Origin: Dehalococcoidia bacterium
Lineage (GTDB): Bacteria; Chloroflexota; Dehalococcoidia; Bin125
DNA length: 64,000 nt
Direction of reading: 5' to 3'
NCBI GenBank assembly: GCA_022826965.1
Contig: JAJDTU010000013.1
Coordinates: forward strand, 186,001-250,000
Shown: positions 1-8,302 of the stretch, one piece after another
Layout: every line of letters starts with the position of its first letter
Numbering within the stretch: position 1 is the stretch's first letter
Translations under genes and position numbers: made by a program
Notes under the pieces: model-generated
What the model was told of the DNA's origin: nothing
Databases searched by the model: none
What the model saw: the letters and a program-made list of their open reading frames with translations, nothing else

Positions 1-506
1 GCGTAGCGTCCGTCGGCCTCCGAGAAATGGCCGAATCCACCCGGAATCTGCGTCCGCGATACGCCGCCAAACCTGGGCCGCTCAGCCAGCCCCGACGCCG
101 CAACCTCCGACAGATCACCCTCGATCCCGGCGTACAGGTCCTCAAGGTTCTCGCGCACGATGACGTAGTCGATGCCCTCCGGCTGCGCCAGCGGCGAGCG
201 GAATCCCGGCCGCCACTTGATCGGTCGCACGTTGGCGTAGGTCTGCTTGCCCCAGCGGAAGTATCCGACGCCGGGCGTCTGACCGTTGGTCGAACCGAAC
301 AGCACCGTGTCGCAGCGCTCGGCCGTGTCGATCACCAGCCGCTCGCCCTCGGCACGCGGCATCTCACGCGCGAGCTCCGCACCGTCGGGCAGGACGGTAA
401 ACGAGATCGGCAGCTCCATCGCTTGCAAGACCGCCATCGAGGCATGCACCGCTTCGGGAGCGGCGTCGTCGCCGGGCACGACTCCGACCGTCGGTTGCTC
501 AACCAT
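1..506 (-). CDS. Isocitrate/isopropylmalate dehydrogenase family protein, C-terminus cut by window edge
   Basis: About 168 N-terminal residues are visible and the frame runs off the window at base 1. The start is an ATG at 506, two bases after the TGA of the upstream gene. The translation carries the family signature RENLEDLYAGIEG, the substrate-loop stretch YANVRPIKW and an early FGSTNGQTPG. These are typical of NAD(P)-dependent beta-decarboxylating dehydrogenases (isocitrate, isopropylmalate, tartrate/homoisocitrate types), which oxidise a 2-hydroxy acid and decarboxylate it. The substrate cannot be decided from this fragment. It is the last visible gene of the fic-mrr operon, which is an odd place for a central-metabolism enzyme; it may simply be read through from upstream. 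Confidence 0.8.
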   Translation of the reverse strand, partial: MVEQPTVGVVPGDDAAPEAVHASMAVLQAMELPISFTVLPDGAELAREMPRAEGERLVIDTAERCDTVLFGSTNGQTPGVGYFRWGKQTYANVRPIKWRPGFRSPLAQPEGIDYVIVRENLEDLYAGIEGDLSEVAASGLAERPRFGGVSRTQIPGGFGHFSEADGRY

Positions 507-508
507 GC

Positions 509-1285
509 TCAGTCCCCGTCCCGGATCAATCGATCGCGCTCCAGATCGCGGAACCAGGATTCATCGATGGCCGTCACCCGACCGATCTCGTCGAACACCA
601 GACCCAACCGGTTGGTATGCATCAGATCGATGAGATCATCCCCGTCGACCAGGTCGATTGGAGCGTCCCCTTCGTCCGCCTCGTCAACCGCCGATGACGA
701 AAACTCGCCATTGGTGATGAAAATCCCTTCGGCGGCGTTGCCCTCCATCAGCGCCTGCAGGTCGCGCACCTGGTTGGCGCCCAGCGATCCGAACGAGCGC
801 CGGCAGACCGCGTACACCGACGCCCGCTCCTCGTCGTCGTGCACGCCCGTACATTCCACGGCGCCGTCGAAGGCAACCCGTACGACTTTCACGTCGACGA
901 TGCCCAGCGCATCAACGATGCGAAGCGTGAACTGCTCGAATGCATCGCGGCCCAGGTTACGAATCGAGGACTCCAGCCGGGACCGCCACTGGTAATCGTC
1001 CATCGGCGGATCCTCCACCCGTTCAACCTCGCCCCAACCTGGCCGCTCGCGCGGCTCCTCACCCTCTTCGGCCTGCCGAGCCTCCTGCTCCCGCCGCTGC
1101 CGCCCCCGCCGAAGCGTCCGCCAACCGAGATACAGCATCGCCAGAACCAGAGGAGCAATCGAAACCCAACCCGGAGCCGCCTCCCCCTCCTCCACCCCAG
1201 CAATCCGAGCAAAGATCGCCCCACCCGCAATCAAAATGATCAACGCAACCAGAACATCAAGCAGTACCGCGCGCATGTTGTTCAT
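509..1285 (-). CDS. Membrane-anchored protein with degenerate Mrr-type nuclease domain
   Basis: 258 residues. Two hydrophobic segments (about 8-28 and 43-59) are followed by a charged Arg/Glu-rich linker (60-95) and a domain (about 112-230) that aligns with the Mrr catalytic fold of the upstream neighbour. The shared order is FEQF near 116, then a DG motif at 140, then EGIFITNGEFSSSA near 187, then IDLVDGDDL. The catalytic signature is eroded: the DGGIDG of the neighbour reads DGAVEC here, and the FQCKR motif reads AVCRR, so Gln and Lys are replaced by Val and Arg. It starts inside the mrr stop (4-base ATGA overlap), so the two are probably translated together. I infer a membrane-tethered, probably inactive paralogue that regulates or anchors the true Mrr. 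Confidence 0.7.
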   Translation of the reverse strand: MNNMRAVLLDVLVALIILIAGGAIFARIAGVEEGEAAPGWVSIAPLVLAMLYLGWRTLRRGRQRREQEARQAEEGEEPRERPGWGEVERVEDPPMDDYQWRSRLESSIRNLGRDAFEQFTLRIVDALGIVDVKVVRVAFDGAVECTGVHDDEERASVYAVCRRSFGSLGANQVRDLQALMEGNAAEGIFITNGEFSSSAVDEADEGDAPIDLVDGDDLIDLMHTNRLGLVFDEIGRVTAIDESWFRDLERDRLIRDGD

Positions 1286-2169
1286 TGAGAGTCCTCGAAC
1301 TGGTCGAAGTACGAGCTATCGACCGTAACCTGTTCCACCATCTCAGTGCGTACGCCCAACTCATGCTCTTTGAGCAACTCCGCCAGACGGTTGCCCGAAA
1401 TGAGATCGACGGGAAGGGCACCTGGCCGACTTGCTTGACCCTCGGCGTCCTTTGTGAAGTAGCTGGTCGTGATTATGATTCCCCGATCGCTCTGTCCCTG
1501 AATTGCACCCTGAAATGCCTGCACCTCTGGCGCCCGAACTGGAGCATCTCTCCAGCGTTTGCATTGGAAGCTCGTGCGAAACGAGATCAAACCTGAAGGT
1601 CGATACGTCCCAACTCCGTCGATTCCTCCGTCTCGACTCGCTCTTGTCACCTCAACCTCATCAAATCCAGCCTTGAGCAGTAGCTCCTTGGCCAGTCGCT
1701 CGAAACCGGTAGGCGAAATGGCGTGTAGCCGATTCAGGAGTTCATCAACCCAGTCCGACTCAGTCTCTTCGCTTGAATCGCCGGGATCTTCGTCTGAGGC
1801 GGCTTCTCCTTGGCCACCTCGATTGCGGTGATACTCCGCCCGTGCGGCCGAGACCCGCCGCTCCACTTCATTGAACTCTATGGATCTCCCCTCATCTGTC
1901 AGGCTCCAAGAGCCCCGGGTCACATTGTCGACTGCGCGAGCTTGCTTCAAGAAGCTCAATGCCCAGCCGACACGGTCCATGTACTCCGGCATACTGCCAT
2001 TGGCGCACGGGACGGCTCGTTGATCTTCGGAGAGATTCAGGGCATCCGCAACGTGCTCGTAGACCTCGGATCTACTTGCTGGCAGCGCAATCTGGCGCAT
2101 CGTTCCCAGCGTCACTCGCCGAAGCTCCGGGTAAAGCGGTAGTCCAGCTTGTTCTCGACGCGAGGCCAT
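1282..2169 (-). CDS. mrr: Mrr-family restriction endonuclease
   Basis: 295 residues with the full two-domain Mrr layout. An N-terminal winged-helix Mrr_N region (about 10-95) is followed by an acidic linker (about 118-140) and a PD-(D/E)xK nuclease domain (about 150-275). The active-site pattern is intact: FERLAKELLLKAGF from 156, DGGIDG at 180-185, and FQCKRW at 201-206 with Gln202 and Lys204. Family members cleave modified (often methylated) foreign DNA without a cognate methylase, and none is present here. The gene lies 23 bases downstream of fic and overlaps the degenerate Mrr-like gene by four bases, so all three look like one transcription unit. The DNA modification it recognises cannot be told from sequence. 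Confidence 0.88.
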   Translation of the reverse strand: MASRREQAGLPLYPELRRVTLGTMRQIALPASRSEVYEHVADALNLSEDQRAVPCANGSMPEYMDRVGWALSFLKQARAVDNVTRGSWSLTDEGRSIEFNEVERRVSAARAEYHRNRGGQGEAASDEDPGDSSEETESDWVDELLNRLHAISPTGFERLAKELLLKAGFDEVEVTRASRDGGIDGVGTYRPSGLISFRTSFQCKRWRDAPVRAPEVQAFQGAIQGQSDRGIIITTSYFTKDAEGQASRPGALPVDLISGNRLAELLKEHELGVRTEMVEQVTVDSSYFDQFEDSQ

Positions 2170-2192
2170 CGCTCACTCCTCCACTCCGCAGA

Positions 2193-3530
2193 CTACCCGC
2201 CCACCCTCTCTTTGAGGTTCGACGTGGCTCGGAACTGAAGCCGTCTGCCGACTCGCTCTCTTTCGAGCAGTCCTCGTTCCACGAGATCGGCCAGATCTCC
2301 GTGGGCGACGGCGTAACTGACTCCGTTCGTTCGCCGATGACGGGCGATAGTGATGTAACGCGTTGGGTCGCCGAGCAGTTCCGCCAGCAGGTCCGATTGG
2401 CGCTCATTCAGCCCCGTCTCGTTGTCGGTGACGCTTTGCGCCTTCCGCATCCACGAGCGGATGCCGGCCACATGTTCTTCCAGCCTCGCGACTGCCCGCT
2501 CGATCACGTCCAGTTGATGCAGCAGGAAATGGGTCGCGTCGTTGGCGTCGGCATGAACGAACTGATACGCCCTCGAGTACTGCCCGGGCGCCGCTAGGAG
2601 AAACTCCGAGATCGGCAGGTATTGGGAAATCCAGACCCCAGACCGCAGCAACGACCAATAGAAGAGCGCCCGTGCCGTGCGACCGTTGCCGTCCGCGAAC
2701 GGATGGTCGTAGCCGATCATGAAGTGCACGATGATCGCCTTGATCATTGGGTGCAATGCGCTCGCAGCAGCCGATTGATTCTCAAACTCGCACAGCCGCG
2801 CCATTCGTTCCGGCAGCTCGGCGGCCGGCGGCGGCTCGTGGACGACTTCACCGCCTCGACTCACCACGTACACCCGCGGATCCCCTGGCACCTGCAATCG
2901 CCCGATGTCGGCGGCGCGAAGCGTTCCGTCTGTGACGACCCGATGCACTTCAAGAATGTGATCGACGTCGAACGGATCATCCCTGGTCGTCCAGGCACTG
3001 ATCAGCTCCATCGCGGCATAATTGTTTGAGATCATGCGCTCGCCATAGTCCCTTGGACGGCGACCGTCGCGCAGCATCTCCAAGGCGACCTCTCGCGTCG
3101 TGTTGGCTCCCTCCAAGCGACTGGACTGAATCGACTCGTACATCTGCGAGGCCACTCGAAGCTGGCTTCGCTCGGCGTCGCGCAATCCCAGGTCGCGATG
3201 GACGTCATATGCCGACGTCGCGTCGTCCCAGCGCTTGAGATAGCCGGCAAGCGGACCGGTCTCGCAGAACCAGAACGGCTGGCCACCGCGGCCAAGCAGT
3301 GCAAGCTGATGACGAGCAGCGCGGCGCGCGGTGAACAGGCTCAGCCACCATTGTCTTCGCGTGAGCCCGGCAGGCGGCTGACGGTAGCGAACTGCGTCCC
3401 ACGGCAGGTAGCGTCTCTCAGCGTCAACCGGGGAGAGCGTCCCGAGCAAGCGAGCACGCTCCTTGAAGCTGAGCGCATCGAAGTCAACCTGCAGGGAACT
3501 GAGCGGCGGAGCGATATCCGGAAGTACCAT
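2193..3530 (-). CDS. Fic/DOC-family AMPylator-type protein with C-terminal winged helix
   Basis: 445 residues. The Fic active-site motif HPFADGNGR is at 276-284 and the self-inhibitory helix motif SSRLEG is at 136-141, N-terminal to the Fic core, as in class II Fic enzymes. Such enzymes transfer AMP or another nucleotide from a nucleotide triphosphate to a target hydroxyl, and the inhibitory Glu blocks ATP gamma-phosphate binding. The last 60 residues look like a winged helix (NGVSYAVAHGDLADLVERGL), suggesting DNA binding and possible autoregulation. Two palindromes lie just upstream. It is the first gene of the fic-mrr operon. The target protein is unknown. Confidence 0.9.
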   Translation of the reverse strand: MVLPDIAPPLSSLQVDFDALSFKERARLLGTLSPVDAERRYLPWDAVRYRQPPAGLTRRQWWLSLFTARRAARHQLALLGRGGQPFWFCETGPLAGYLKRWDDATSAYDVHRDLGLRDAERSQLRVASQMYESIQSSRLEGANTTREVALEMLRDGRRPRDYGERMISNNYAAMELISAWTTRDDPFDVDHILEVHRVVTDGTLRAADIGRLQVPGDPRVYVVSRGGEVVHEPPPAAELPERMARLCEFENQSAAASALHPMIKAIIVHFMIGYDHPFADGNGRTARALFYWSLLRSGVWISQYLPISEFLLAAPGQYSRAYQFVHADANDATHFLLHQLDVIERAVARLEEHVAGIRSWMRKAQSVTDNETGLNERQSDLLAELLGDPTRYITIARHRRTNGVSYAVAHGDLADLVERGLLERERVGRRLQFRATSNLKERVGG

Positions 3531-3548
3531 CGCTACCCTCGAGCCGAA

Positions 3549-3584
3549 CTATCGGCTTGCTATCGGAAACTATTGATCCGATAG
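3549..3584. promoter_or_regulatory. Palindromic operator-like site upstream of fic
   Basis: CTATCGG occurs at 3549-3555 and again at 3560-3566, and its inverse CCGATAG at 3578-3584. The second and third arms form a perfect palindrome with an 11-base spacer, centred about 40 bases before the fic start at 3530. The site shares its core TATCGG-N11-CCGATA with the one at 3636-3662. It is probably bound by the winged helix of the Fic protein itself; this is inference from position and symmetry. Confidence 0.6.
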
Positions 3585-3635
3585 TAGGGCGTCCTGCTCG
3601 GGCGCGAGTCTCAGGATTGGCCTAACTGTCAGTTT

Positions 3636-3662
3636 GTTATCGGGAACCGTCAATCCGATAAC
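3636..3662. promoter_or_regulatory. Second palindromic operator-like site upstream of fic
   Basis: Perfect arms GTTATCGG (3636-3643) and CCGATAAC (3655-3662) enclose an 11-base spacer, the same geometry as the site at 3560-3584. The spacers differ (AAACTATTGAT versus GAACCGTCAAT), so the arms are what is conserved. A smaller inverted repeat AACTG-T-CAGTT precedes it at 3624-3634. Centre-to-centre distance between the two operators is about 77 bases. Confidence 0.6.
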
Positions 3663-3676
3663 AATGCCGCTTGGCT

Positions 3677-4813
3677 CTACACCGGCAGAGCGTTCACGTC
3701 GATGTTGTAGAGCTTCTGCACGTTGCCCCAGACCATCTTCTCGACATCCTCCTCGGGGACGTCCTCCATGATCTCATCGAGAATCCGGCGCGAGTTCGGC
3801 CAGATCGCGTCGTGGTGCGGGTAGTCGTTGCCCCAGAGCAGGTTGTCGACCCCGATGCCCTCTCGCGTCTGCACCCCGATCGCGTCGTCCTCGAAGGTGA
3901 CCATGAAGTTGCGGTGGAAGTACTCCGACGGCAGCATCTCCAACTCGGGCGTGCGGTCGACCGCGCGGGCGCGGTAGTAGGCGTGGTCCCAGCGCTCGAG
4001 CGTGTGCGCAATCCAGCCGGTCTCCCACTCGGCCATGACGAACTTCAGGCCCGGGTGCCGTTCGCAAACGCCTGAGGTCACGATGTTGGAAATCGTATTC
4101 CAGGCGGCCGAGTGCGCCAGCGTGTAGCTGACCACTTCGTCCCACTCCTTGGGCAAACCCATACCCGGCTCAGCTCCGCAGAAGATGTGCATCGTCAGCG
4201 GCAGCCCCGTCTCTTCGGCCGCCGTCCAGAACGGCTCGTAGTACGGATCCGAGTACGGCTTGTCCTTGGGCGCGGTGCAGGGGATGGCGACGCCCTTGAT
4301 GCCCATGTTGGCGCAGCGCTCGAGCTCGGCGATCCCGACCTCGACGTCGCGCAGCGTCAGACAACCGACGCCGATCAGCCGTTCCGGCGAGTGCGAGCAG
4401 TAGTCGCGGATCCAGTCGTTGTGCCGCTGGAAGACGGCGTTCACCACCTCCACGTCGTCGACCATGTACGTGAGCATGTTGATCGAGGGATACATCACCT
4501 CGCCGACCACGCCGTCGGTGTCCTGCTCGGTCAGGCGCGCCACGGGGTCCTTGACGCCCGGGTTGATCAGATCCCAGCCGCGTTGCATCTTCTCCTTGGT
4601 CTCCGGCAGATTCAGGTTCGCCCCGGCGATCCCCAGCCGGCCGACCAGCATGGCGAAATCGATCTGCGGCCAGGCAAGGTACACCCCCTGGCGGCCCTTC
4701 CACCCGTCGACCACGCGCGGCGCGCGGTCGCCGTACTTCTCCACCAACCCGTCGAAGACCTCCGGACCCTCAACTACGTGGGAGTCGCAGGAATAGACAA
4801 TCTCGCTGACCAT
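3677..4813 (-). CDS. Amidohydrolase family 2 (TIM-barrel metal-dependent hydrolase)
   Basis: 378 residues. The N-terminus contains CDSHVVE, the D-x-H-x-x-E form of the first metal-binding strand in the Amidohydro_2 / ACMSD-like family. His in TMHIFCG and the final WGNDYPHHD carry the later metal and catalytic positions. These enzymes hydrolyse or decarboxylate cyclic or aromatic acids in the cytoplasm and are expanded in soil and marine degraders. It is transcribed alone, ending about 15 bases before the fic operator region and divergent from the HNH nuclease gene. The ATG at 4813 puts the metal motif close to the N-terminus, as usual. The substrate is unknown. Confidence 0.85.
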   Translation of the reverse strand: MVSEIVYSCDSHVVEGPEVFDGLVEKYGDRAPRVVDGWKGRQGVYLAWPQIDFAMLVGRLGIAGANLNLPETKEKMQRGWDLINPGVKDPVARLTEQDTDGVVGEVMYPSINMLTYMVDDVEVVNAVFQRHNDWIRDYCSHSPERLIGVGCLTLRDVEVGIAELERCANMGIKGVAIPCTAPKDKPYSDPYYEPFWTAAEETGLPLTMHIFCGAEPGMGLPKEWDEVVSYTLAHSAAWNTISNIVTSGVCERHPGLKFVMAEWETGWIAHTLERWDHAYYRARAVDRTPELEMLPSEYFHRNFMVTFEDDAIGVQTREGIGVDNLLWGNDYPHHDAIWPNSRRILDEIMEDVPEEDVEKMVWGNVQKLYNIDVNALPV

Positions 4814-4902
4814 GACACTCGTCCTCTCGGCTTCCGAATCAGGATAGAGCGCCGACTAGGCTGACGTGTGATGCGAAGGCGGGCGGACGAGCGGCAGAGT
4901 GA

Positions 4903-5934
4903 ATGAATCGGCGCAACGTCGGTCTGGCCCTGGCCGCGCTGGTCGTGGTGATCATCATCGCCGCCATCTTCAGCGGCGATGAAACCGAGCCGCAGCAGCA
5001 ACAACAGAGCCTCCGACAGCAGGCTGCTGCTCAACCGACCGTGTCCCAGCCCCAGGCGTCGAAGCAACAGCAGCGGGAACCGCCGGAACAACAGGCCCGG
5101 ACTGACGAGCAGCCTCAACCAGAGCCTGATCCGTACGAAGAACTCCTCTCCCAACTGACGATCGCCCCGGAGTCGGACGCCGGCATCGACTACGACCGCG
5201 ACCTCTACATGCCCGACGGTTGGCTCTTGACCGATCGTCCACGCTGCAATGTGCGCGAACTCGTCTTGATCGCCGAAGCAGATTCGATTTCGGAAGTCAA
5301 CCAGGACTGCCGGCCCCTCGACGGCCTCTGGCTCTCCTGGTACGACGGCGAGACGTTCGACGACCCCTCCGATCTCGACATCGACCACATGGTCCCGCTC
5401 GCCGAAGCGCACGACTCCGGCGCGGCCGGCTGGACCGCCCGGCGCCGGTCCGCCTTCGCCAACGACCTCCACCTCCCCGCCTCCCTGACCGCCGTCTCCC
5501 GGTCGAGCAACCGAACCAAGAGGGCAGACGATCCCGCCGAGTGGAAGCCGCCCCTCAGAAGCGCCTGGTGCCGGTACGCCCGCGACTGGATCGCGGTCAA
5601 GATCAAGTGGTCTCTCAGCGCCGACCGTGCCGAAGTCGATGCACTGCGCGTGATGCTCAACACGTGCCCCGCCGACTACGAACGGCCGCCCGAGTACCCG
5701 GATCGAACCCCGACCGTCGTCCAGATCGAAGAACAGCAACAGCAAGCTGATCAAGCTGAGCAATCGTCGGACACCGCCGAAACGCCCGAGGGCGTCTACG
5801 CATCCTGTGACGAAGCGGAAACCGCCGGCCTCGAGCGACAACGAGGCTCGAAAGGCAACAGCCGAGGCTTCCCTTCGGAGCTTGTGCCCTCCGCTCGAGA
5901 CGGAGACGGCGACGGCGTGGTCTGCGAGGAGTGA
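4903..5934 (+). CDS. Secreted or membrane-anchored HNH nuclease with Excalibur domain
   Basis: 343 residues. A signal anchor (about 7-23) is followed by a Gln/Pro/Glu-rich linker (30-76) and an HNH-type nuclease domain (about 77-256) with [19 protein letters not shown] at 159-177 and [11 protein letters not shown] plus [12 protein letters not shown] behind it, as in GmrSD-like/DUF1524 HNH proteins. A second Gln-rich linker (about 276-286) leads to a C-terminal Excalibur calcium-binding domain ending [11 protein letters not shown]. Two Cys pairs suit an exported, disulfide-bonded protein. Its likely role is extracellular or envelope-bound DNA degradation for nutrient uptake or competition. It ends 6 bases before the convergent Ldh gene. 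Confidence 0.8.
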   Translation: MNRRNVGLALAALVVVIIIAAIFSGDETEPQQQQQSLRQQAAAQPTVSQPQASKQQQREPPEQQARTDEQPQPEPDPYEELLSQLTIAPESDAGIDYDRDLYMPDGWLLTDRPRCNVRELVLIAEADSISEVNQDCRPLDGLWLSWYDGETFDDPSDLDIDHMVPLAEAHDSGAAGWTARRRSAFANDLHLPASLTAVSRSSNRTKRADDPAEWKPPLRSAWCRYARDWIAVKIKWSLSADRAEVDALRVMLNTCPADYERPPEYPDRTPTVVQIEEQQQQADQAEQSSDTAETPEGVYASCDEAETAGLERQRGSKGNSRGFPSELVPSARDGDGDGVVCEE

Positions 5935-5940
5935 ACGCTG

Positions 5941-6993
5941 CTAAACGCCCAGCGGAATGTCCATCTCCGCCGACAAATCGCGCAGCTCCTGCAATGTCGA
6001 CGCCGGATACACCACGTGACCCTCCGCAATCCGTTCCTCGTACGCCCGTTGTTCGATCTCTCCGGGGGCGAACACCTCATCAACGTCGGGCAGCGGGTCG
6101 GCCGACTTGATCTGCTCCACCATCGAATCGACCTTCTCGGCAAACTCGTTCGCGTCGCCGAAGATCTCGGGATCGATCACGAGCAGGAACTGTCCTCGCT
6201 TGCCGATATTCACGTCTCCGGAGTGATATCCGCCCGGTAGGGCTCCGGCGAGCAGGTTCATGAACATGCTCAGACCCACGCCCTTGTACGCCGCGACCGC
6301 GCCCAGCGCCGGGATGATGCCCGAGAGCGCCGTCTCCGGATCGGTCGTCGGCAACCCTTCGATATCGAGGAAGCCCCAATCCTCCGGAATCTCACGGCCC
6401 TCCGCCTTGGCCCGCATCACCTTGCCCAGCGCGACCGGCGTAAGCGCCATGTCGAGCACGACCGGCGGCCCCGACGCGCGCGGCGCGGCGAAGGCCATCG
6501 GATTGTTGCCCGAGATCCTGGTTCGAGAGCCGAACGGCGCGATGTTCGGCACGCTCGTCGTCGTGCAGAACGAGACGAAGCCCTCGGCCGCCGCCATCAT
6601 CGGATAGAACGCGCCCATCCCCCAGTCGTTGCTGTTGCGCAGCGTCCCAAGTGCCAGACCGGTCTCTTTGGCCTTGGCGATCGTGCGCTCCATCGTCCGC
6701 GCGACAATCAACTGACCGATCCCCCGGTCGCCGTCGACCACGTGCGAGACCGGCGTCTGCTTCAGCACCTCAAGACTCGGCGTCGGGTTGTACCGACCGG
6801 CCTGCAAGTGTCCCGCGTACCAGCCCAGACGCTGGAAGCCGTGCGTGTCGACCCCACGCAAGTCGGCCGTGAGTTGAATCTCGACGGTGAATGCCGCATC
6901 GTCTGAGGGAACGCCGCACGCCTCATAGACCTTCGTCCCGAACTCGCGCAACGGCTCGAGCGGGACGACCTCCGTCGCATCCTGGTCGGCCAT
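5941..6993 (-). CDS. Ldh-family NAD(P)-dependent oxidoreductase (malate/L-lactate dehydrogenase type)
   Basis: 350 residues from the ATG at 6993; a longer in-frame reading to 7182 exists but would overlap the cupin gene, whose TGA shares one base with this start (TGATG). Family landmarks are DTHGFQRLGWY near the N-terminus (D-x-HG-x-x-R), SGNNPMAFAAP in the cofactor-binding part and a C-terminal AAYKGVGLSMFMNLLAGAL. Ldh2 enzymes reduce 2-oxo acids or oxidise 2-hydroxy acids (malate, sulfolactate, ureidoglycolate, imines) with NAD(P)H. The substrate is not assignable. The coupled cupin suggests a small catabolic cassette. Confidence 0.87.
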   Translation of the reverse strand: MADQDATEVVPLEPLREFGTKVYEACGVPSDDAAFTVEIQLTADLRGVDTHGFQRLGWYAGHLQAGRYNPTPSLEVLKQTPVSHVVDGDRGIGQLIVARTMERTIAKAKETGLALGTLRNSNDWGMGAFYPMMAAAEGFVSFCTTTSVPNIAPFGSRTRISGNNPMAFAAPRASGPPVVLDMALTPVALGKVMRAKAEGREIPEDWGFLDIEGLPTTDPETALSGIIPALGAVAAYKGVGLSMFMNLLAGALPGGYHSGDVNIGKRGQFLLVIDPEIFGDANEFAEKVDSMVEQIKSADPLPDVDEVFAPGEIEQRAYEERIAEGHVVYPASTLQELRDLSAEMDIPLGV

Positions 6994-7478
6994 CAGTCGT
7001 CTCCCCCGTCGCTGGATGCCAGCAGGCCGTCGTCCGACATGCCCCGCGCCTCCCGCTGCGTCTGCGCCGCGCAGACGATGAACTCCAGGTCCTCGGGTCC
7101 CTGGCTGTAGATCTGATGCGCAATATCGGCCGGGAAGAAGAGGAAGTCGCCGGCCGTCGCCGTCGTCCGCCACGGCCCGCAATCGATCTCGGCGTTGCCC
7201 TTGAGGAAGTAGTAGACCTTCTCAATGTCCTCATGAATGTGCCGCACGTTCGTCTCGCCGACCGGCAGCACGTTGTAGAGCACAAACTGGAAGGAGCTCT
7301 CGAAGCGACCCTCGGCCGTGGTGAACATCCGCCGAGATTGAATGTTCCGCCCCACGCTGACGGGCGTCTCGGCGATCGGCTTGATCACGAAGCGCGAGTC
7401 ATCGGGCGGGGGGACCGGGTCTCCCTCGAGGGCGGGGGCCACGGGCGGCATGTTGCGTTCGGGAGTCAGTTGGGTCAT
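6993..7478 (-). CDS. Cupin domain protein
   Basis: 161 residues from an ATG at 7478 preceded by AGGAGG, which decides the start over a longer reading to 7613. The single beta-barrel cupin domain shows motif 1 as RHIHEDIEKVYYFLKG and motif 2 as GDFLFFPADIAHQIY, with the metal-binding His-x-His, Glu and final His in place. It may be a metal-dependent dioxygenase, isomerase or decarboxylase, or only a ligand-binding protein. It precedes and overlaps the Ldh gene by one base, so it probably acts on the same small organic acid. Confidence 0.8.
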   Translation of the reverse strand: MTQLTPERNMPPVAPALEGDPVPPPDDSRFVIKPIAETPVSVGRNIQSRRMFTTAEGRFESSFQFVLYNVLPVGETNVRHIHEDIEKVYYFLKGNAEIDCGPWRTTATAGDFLFFPADIAHQIYSQGPEDLEFIVCAAQTQREARGMSDDGLLASSDGGDD

Positions 7479-7596
7479 CGCGTCCTCCTCGTCAGTACGT
7501 TCGGCTCGCAGGATAGACAGGGTTGTCAAAGCTCCCCTTCCGGGTGAGCGGTGGCGCAGCGAACGAGGGGCGCCTCCACCAGAGCGACAGATCCCC

Positions 7597-8277
7597 TTAG
7601 AACGGCAACCCAATCGCCCTGGCCAGGAACGCCATCCAATCCTTCGACTCCTTGAACCGCTCGATCGTGTACTCGACGAAATCGGGCGCGGTCACGTCCT
7701 CGATGTCCATCCGGTGGGTGACGATAAAGTGCTTGCGCTTGATGTCTTCGATCATCGGATCGTCGGCCGAAAAGCCCCGCGGCGGACGCTTCAGCATGTC
7801 GTGGTGGCCGTCGAGGTTCCACTCCCCGGACTCCGTCATCTGCTTCAGCGCGAGCCATTCGCTGGGATGCTCGGAGACCGCGCGGCGGTAGGCGAGCAGC
7901 GCGTCTCGGTCGGGCATCCAACTCCCCGCGCCGATGAAGCACTCCTCGATCGAGATGTGTACGTAGTAGCCGGGCGCGTGCACGTCCTTGCCCGACTCGT
8001 GCCGGAACTGAATGCCCACGTTGGTCTTGTACGGCGACTTGTCGCGCGAAAAGCGGACATCGCGGTAGATCCGCATCAGAGACCCACCCTGCTTGCGGTC
8101 CGATGCGCGAACGTGCGGCGAGATATCCGCCAACGGTTCGCCGACCTCCCGGATGTAGTCGAGCGCCGGCTCGCGCAGGACGGACTCGTAGACATCCTTG
8201 CGCGCGTTGAACCACTCGCGGTTGTTGTTGGCCGACAGTCCGACCAGGAAGTCGATCAGTTCCTCGCTGAACACCAT
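7597..8277 (-). CDS. DUF2461 / TIGR02453 family protein
   Basis: 226 residues, the usual length for this family. Conserved blocks visible are the N-terminal LIDFLVGLSANNNREWF, then RIYRDVRFSRDKSPYKTN and PGYYVHISIEECFIGAG. The family is widespread in bacteria and some eukaryotes with no established biochemical function. It lies between the MFS gene and the cupin operon with 118 bases to the latter, so it may be expressed alone or with the MFS gene 25 bases upstream. Confidence 0.85.
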   Translation of the reverse strand: MVFSEELIDFLVGLSANNNREWFNARKDVYESVLREPALDYIREVGEPLADISPHVRASDRKQGGSLMRIYRDVRFSRDKSPYKTNVGIQFRHESGKDVHAPGYYVHISIEECFIGAGSWMPDRDALLAYRRAVSEHPSEWLALKQMTESGEWNLDGHHDMLKRPPRGFSADDPMIEDIKRKHFIVTHRMDIEDVTAPDFVEYTIERFKESKDWMAFLARAIGLPF

Positions 8278-8302
8278 GGTTGCCCCCGTGCGATTGGCGC
8301 TC

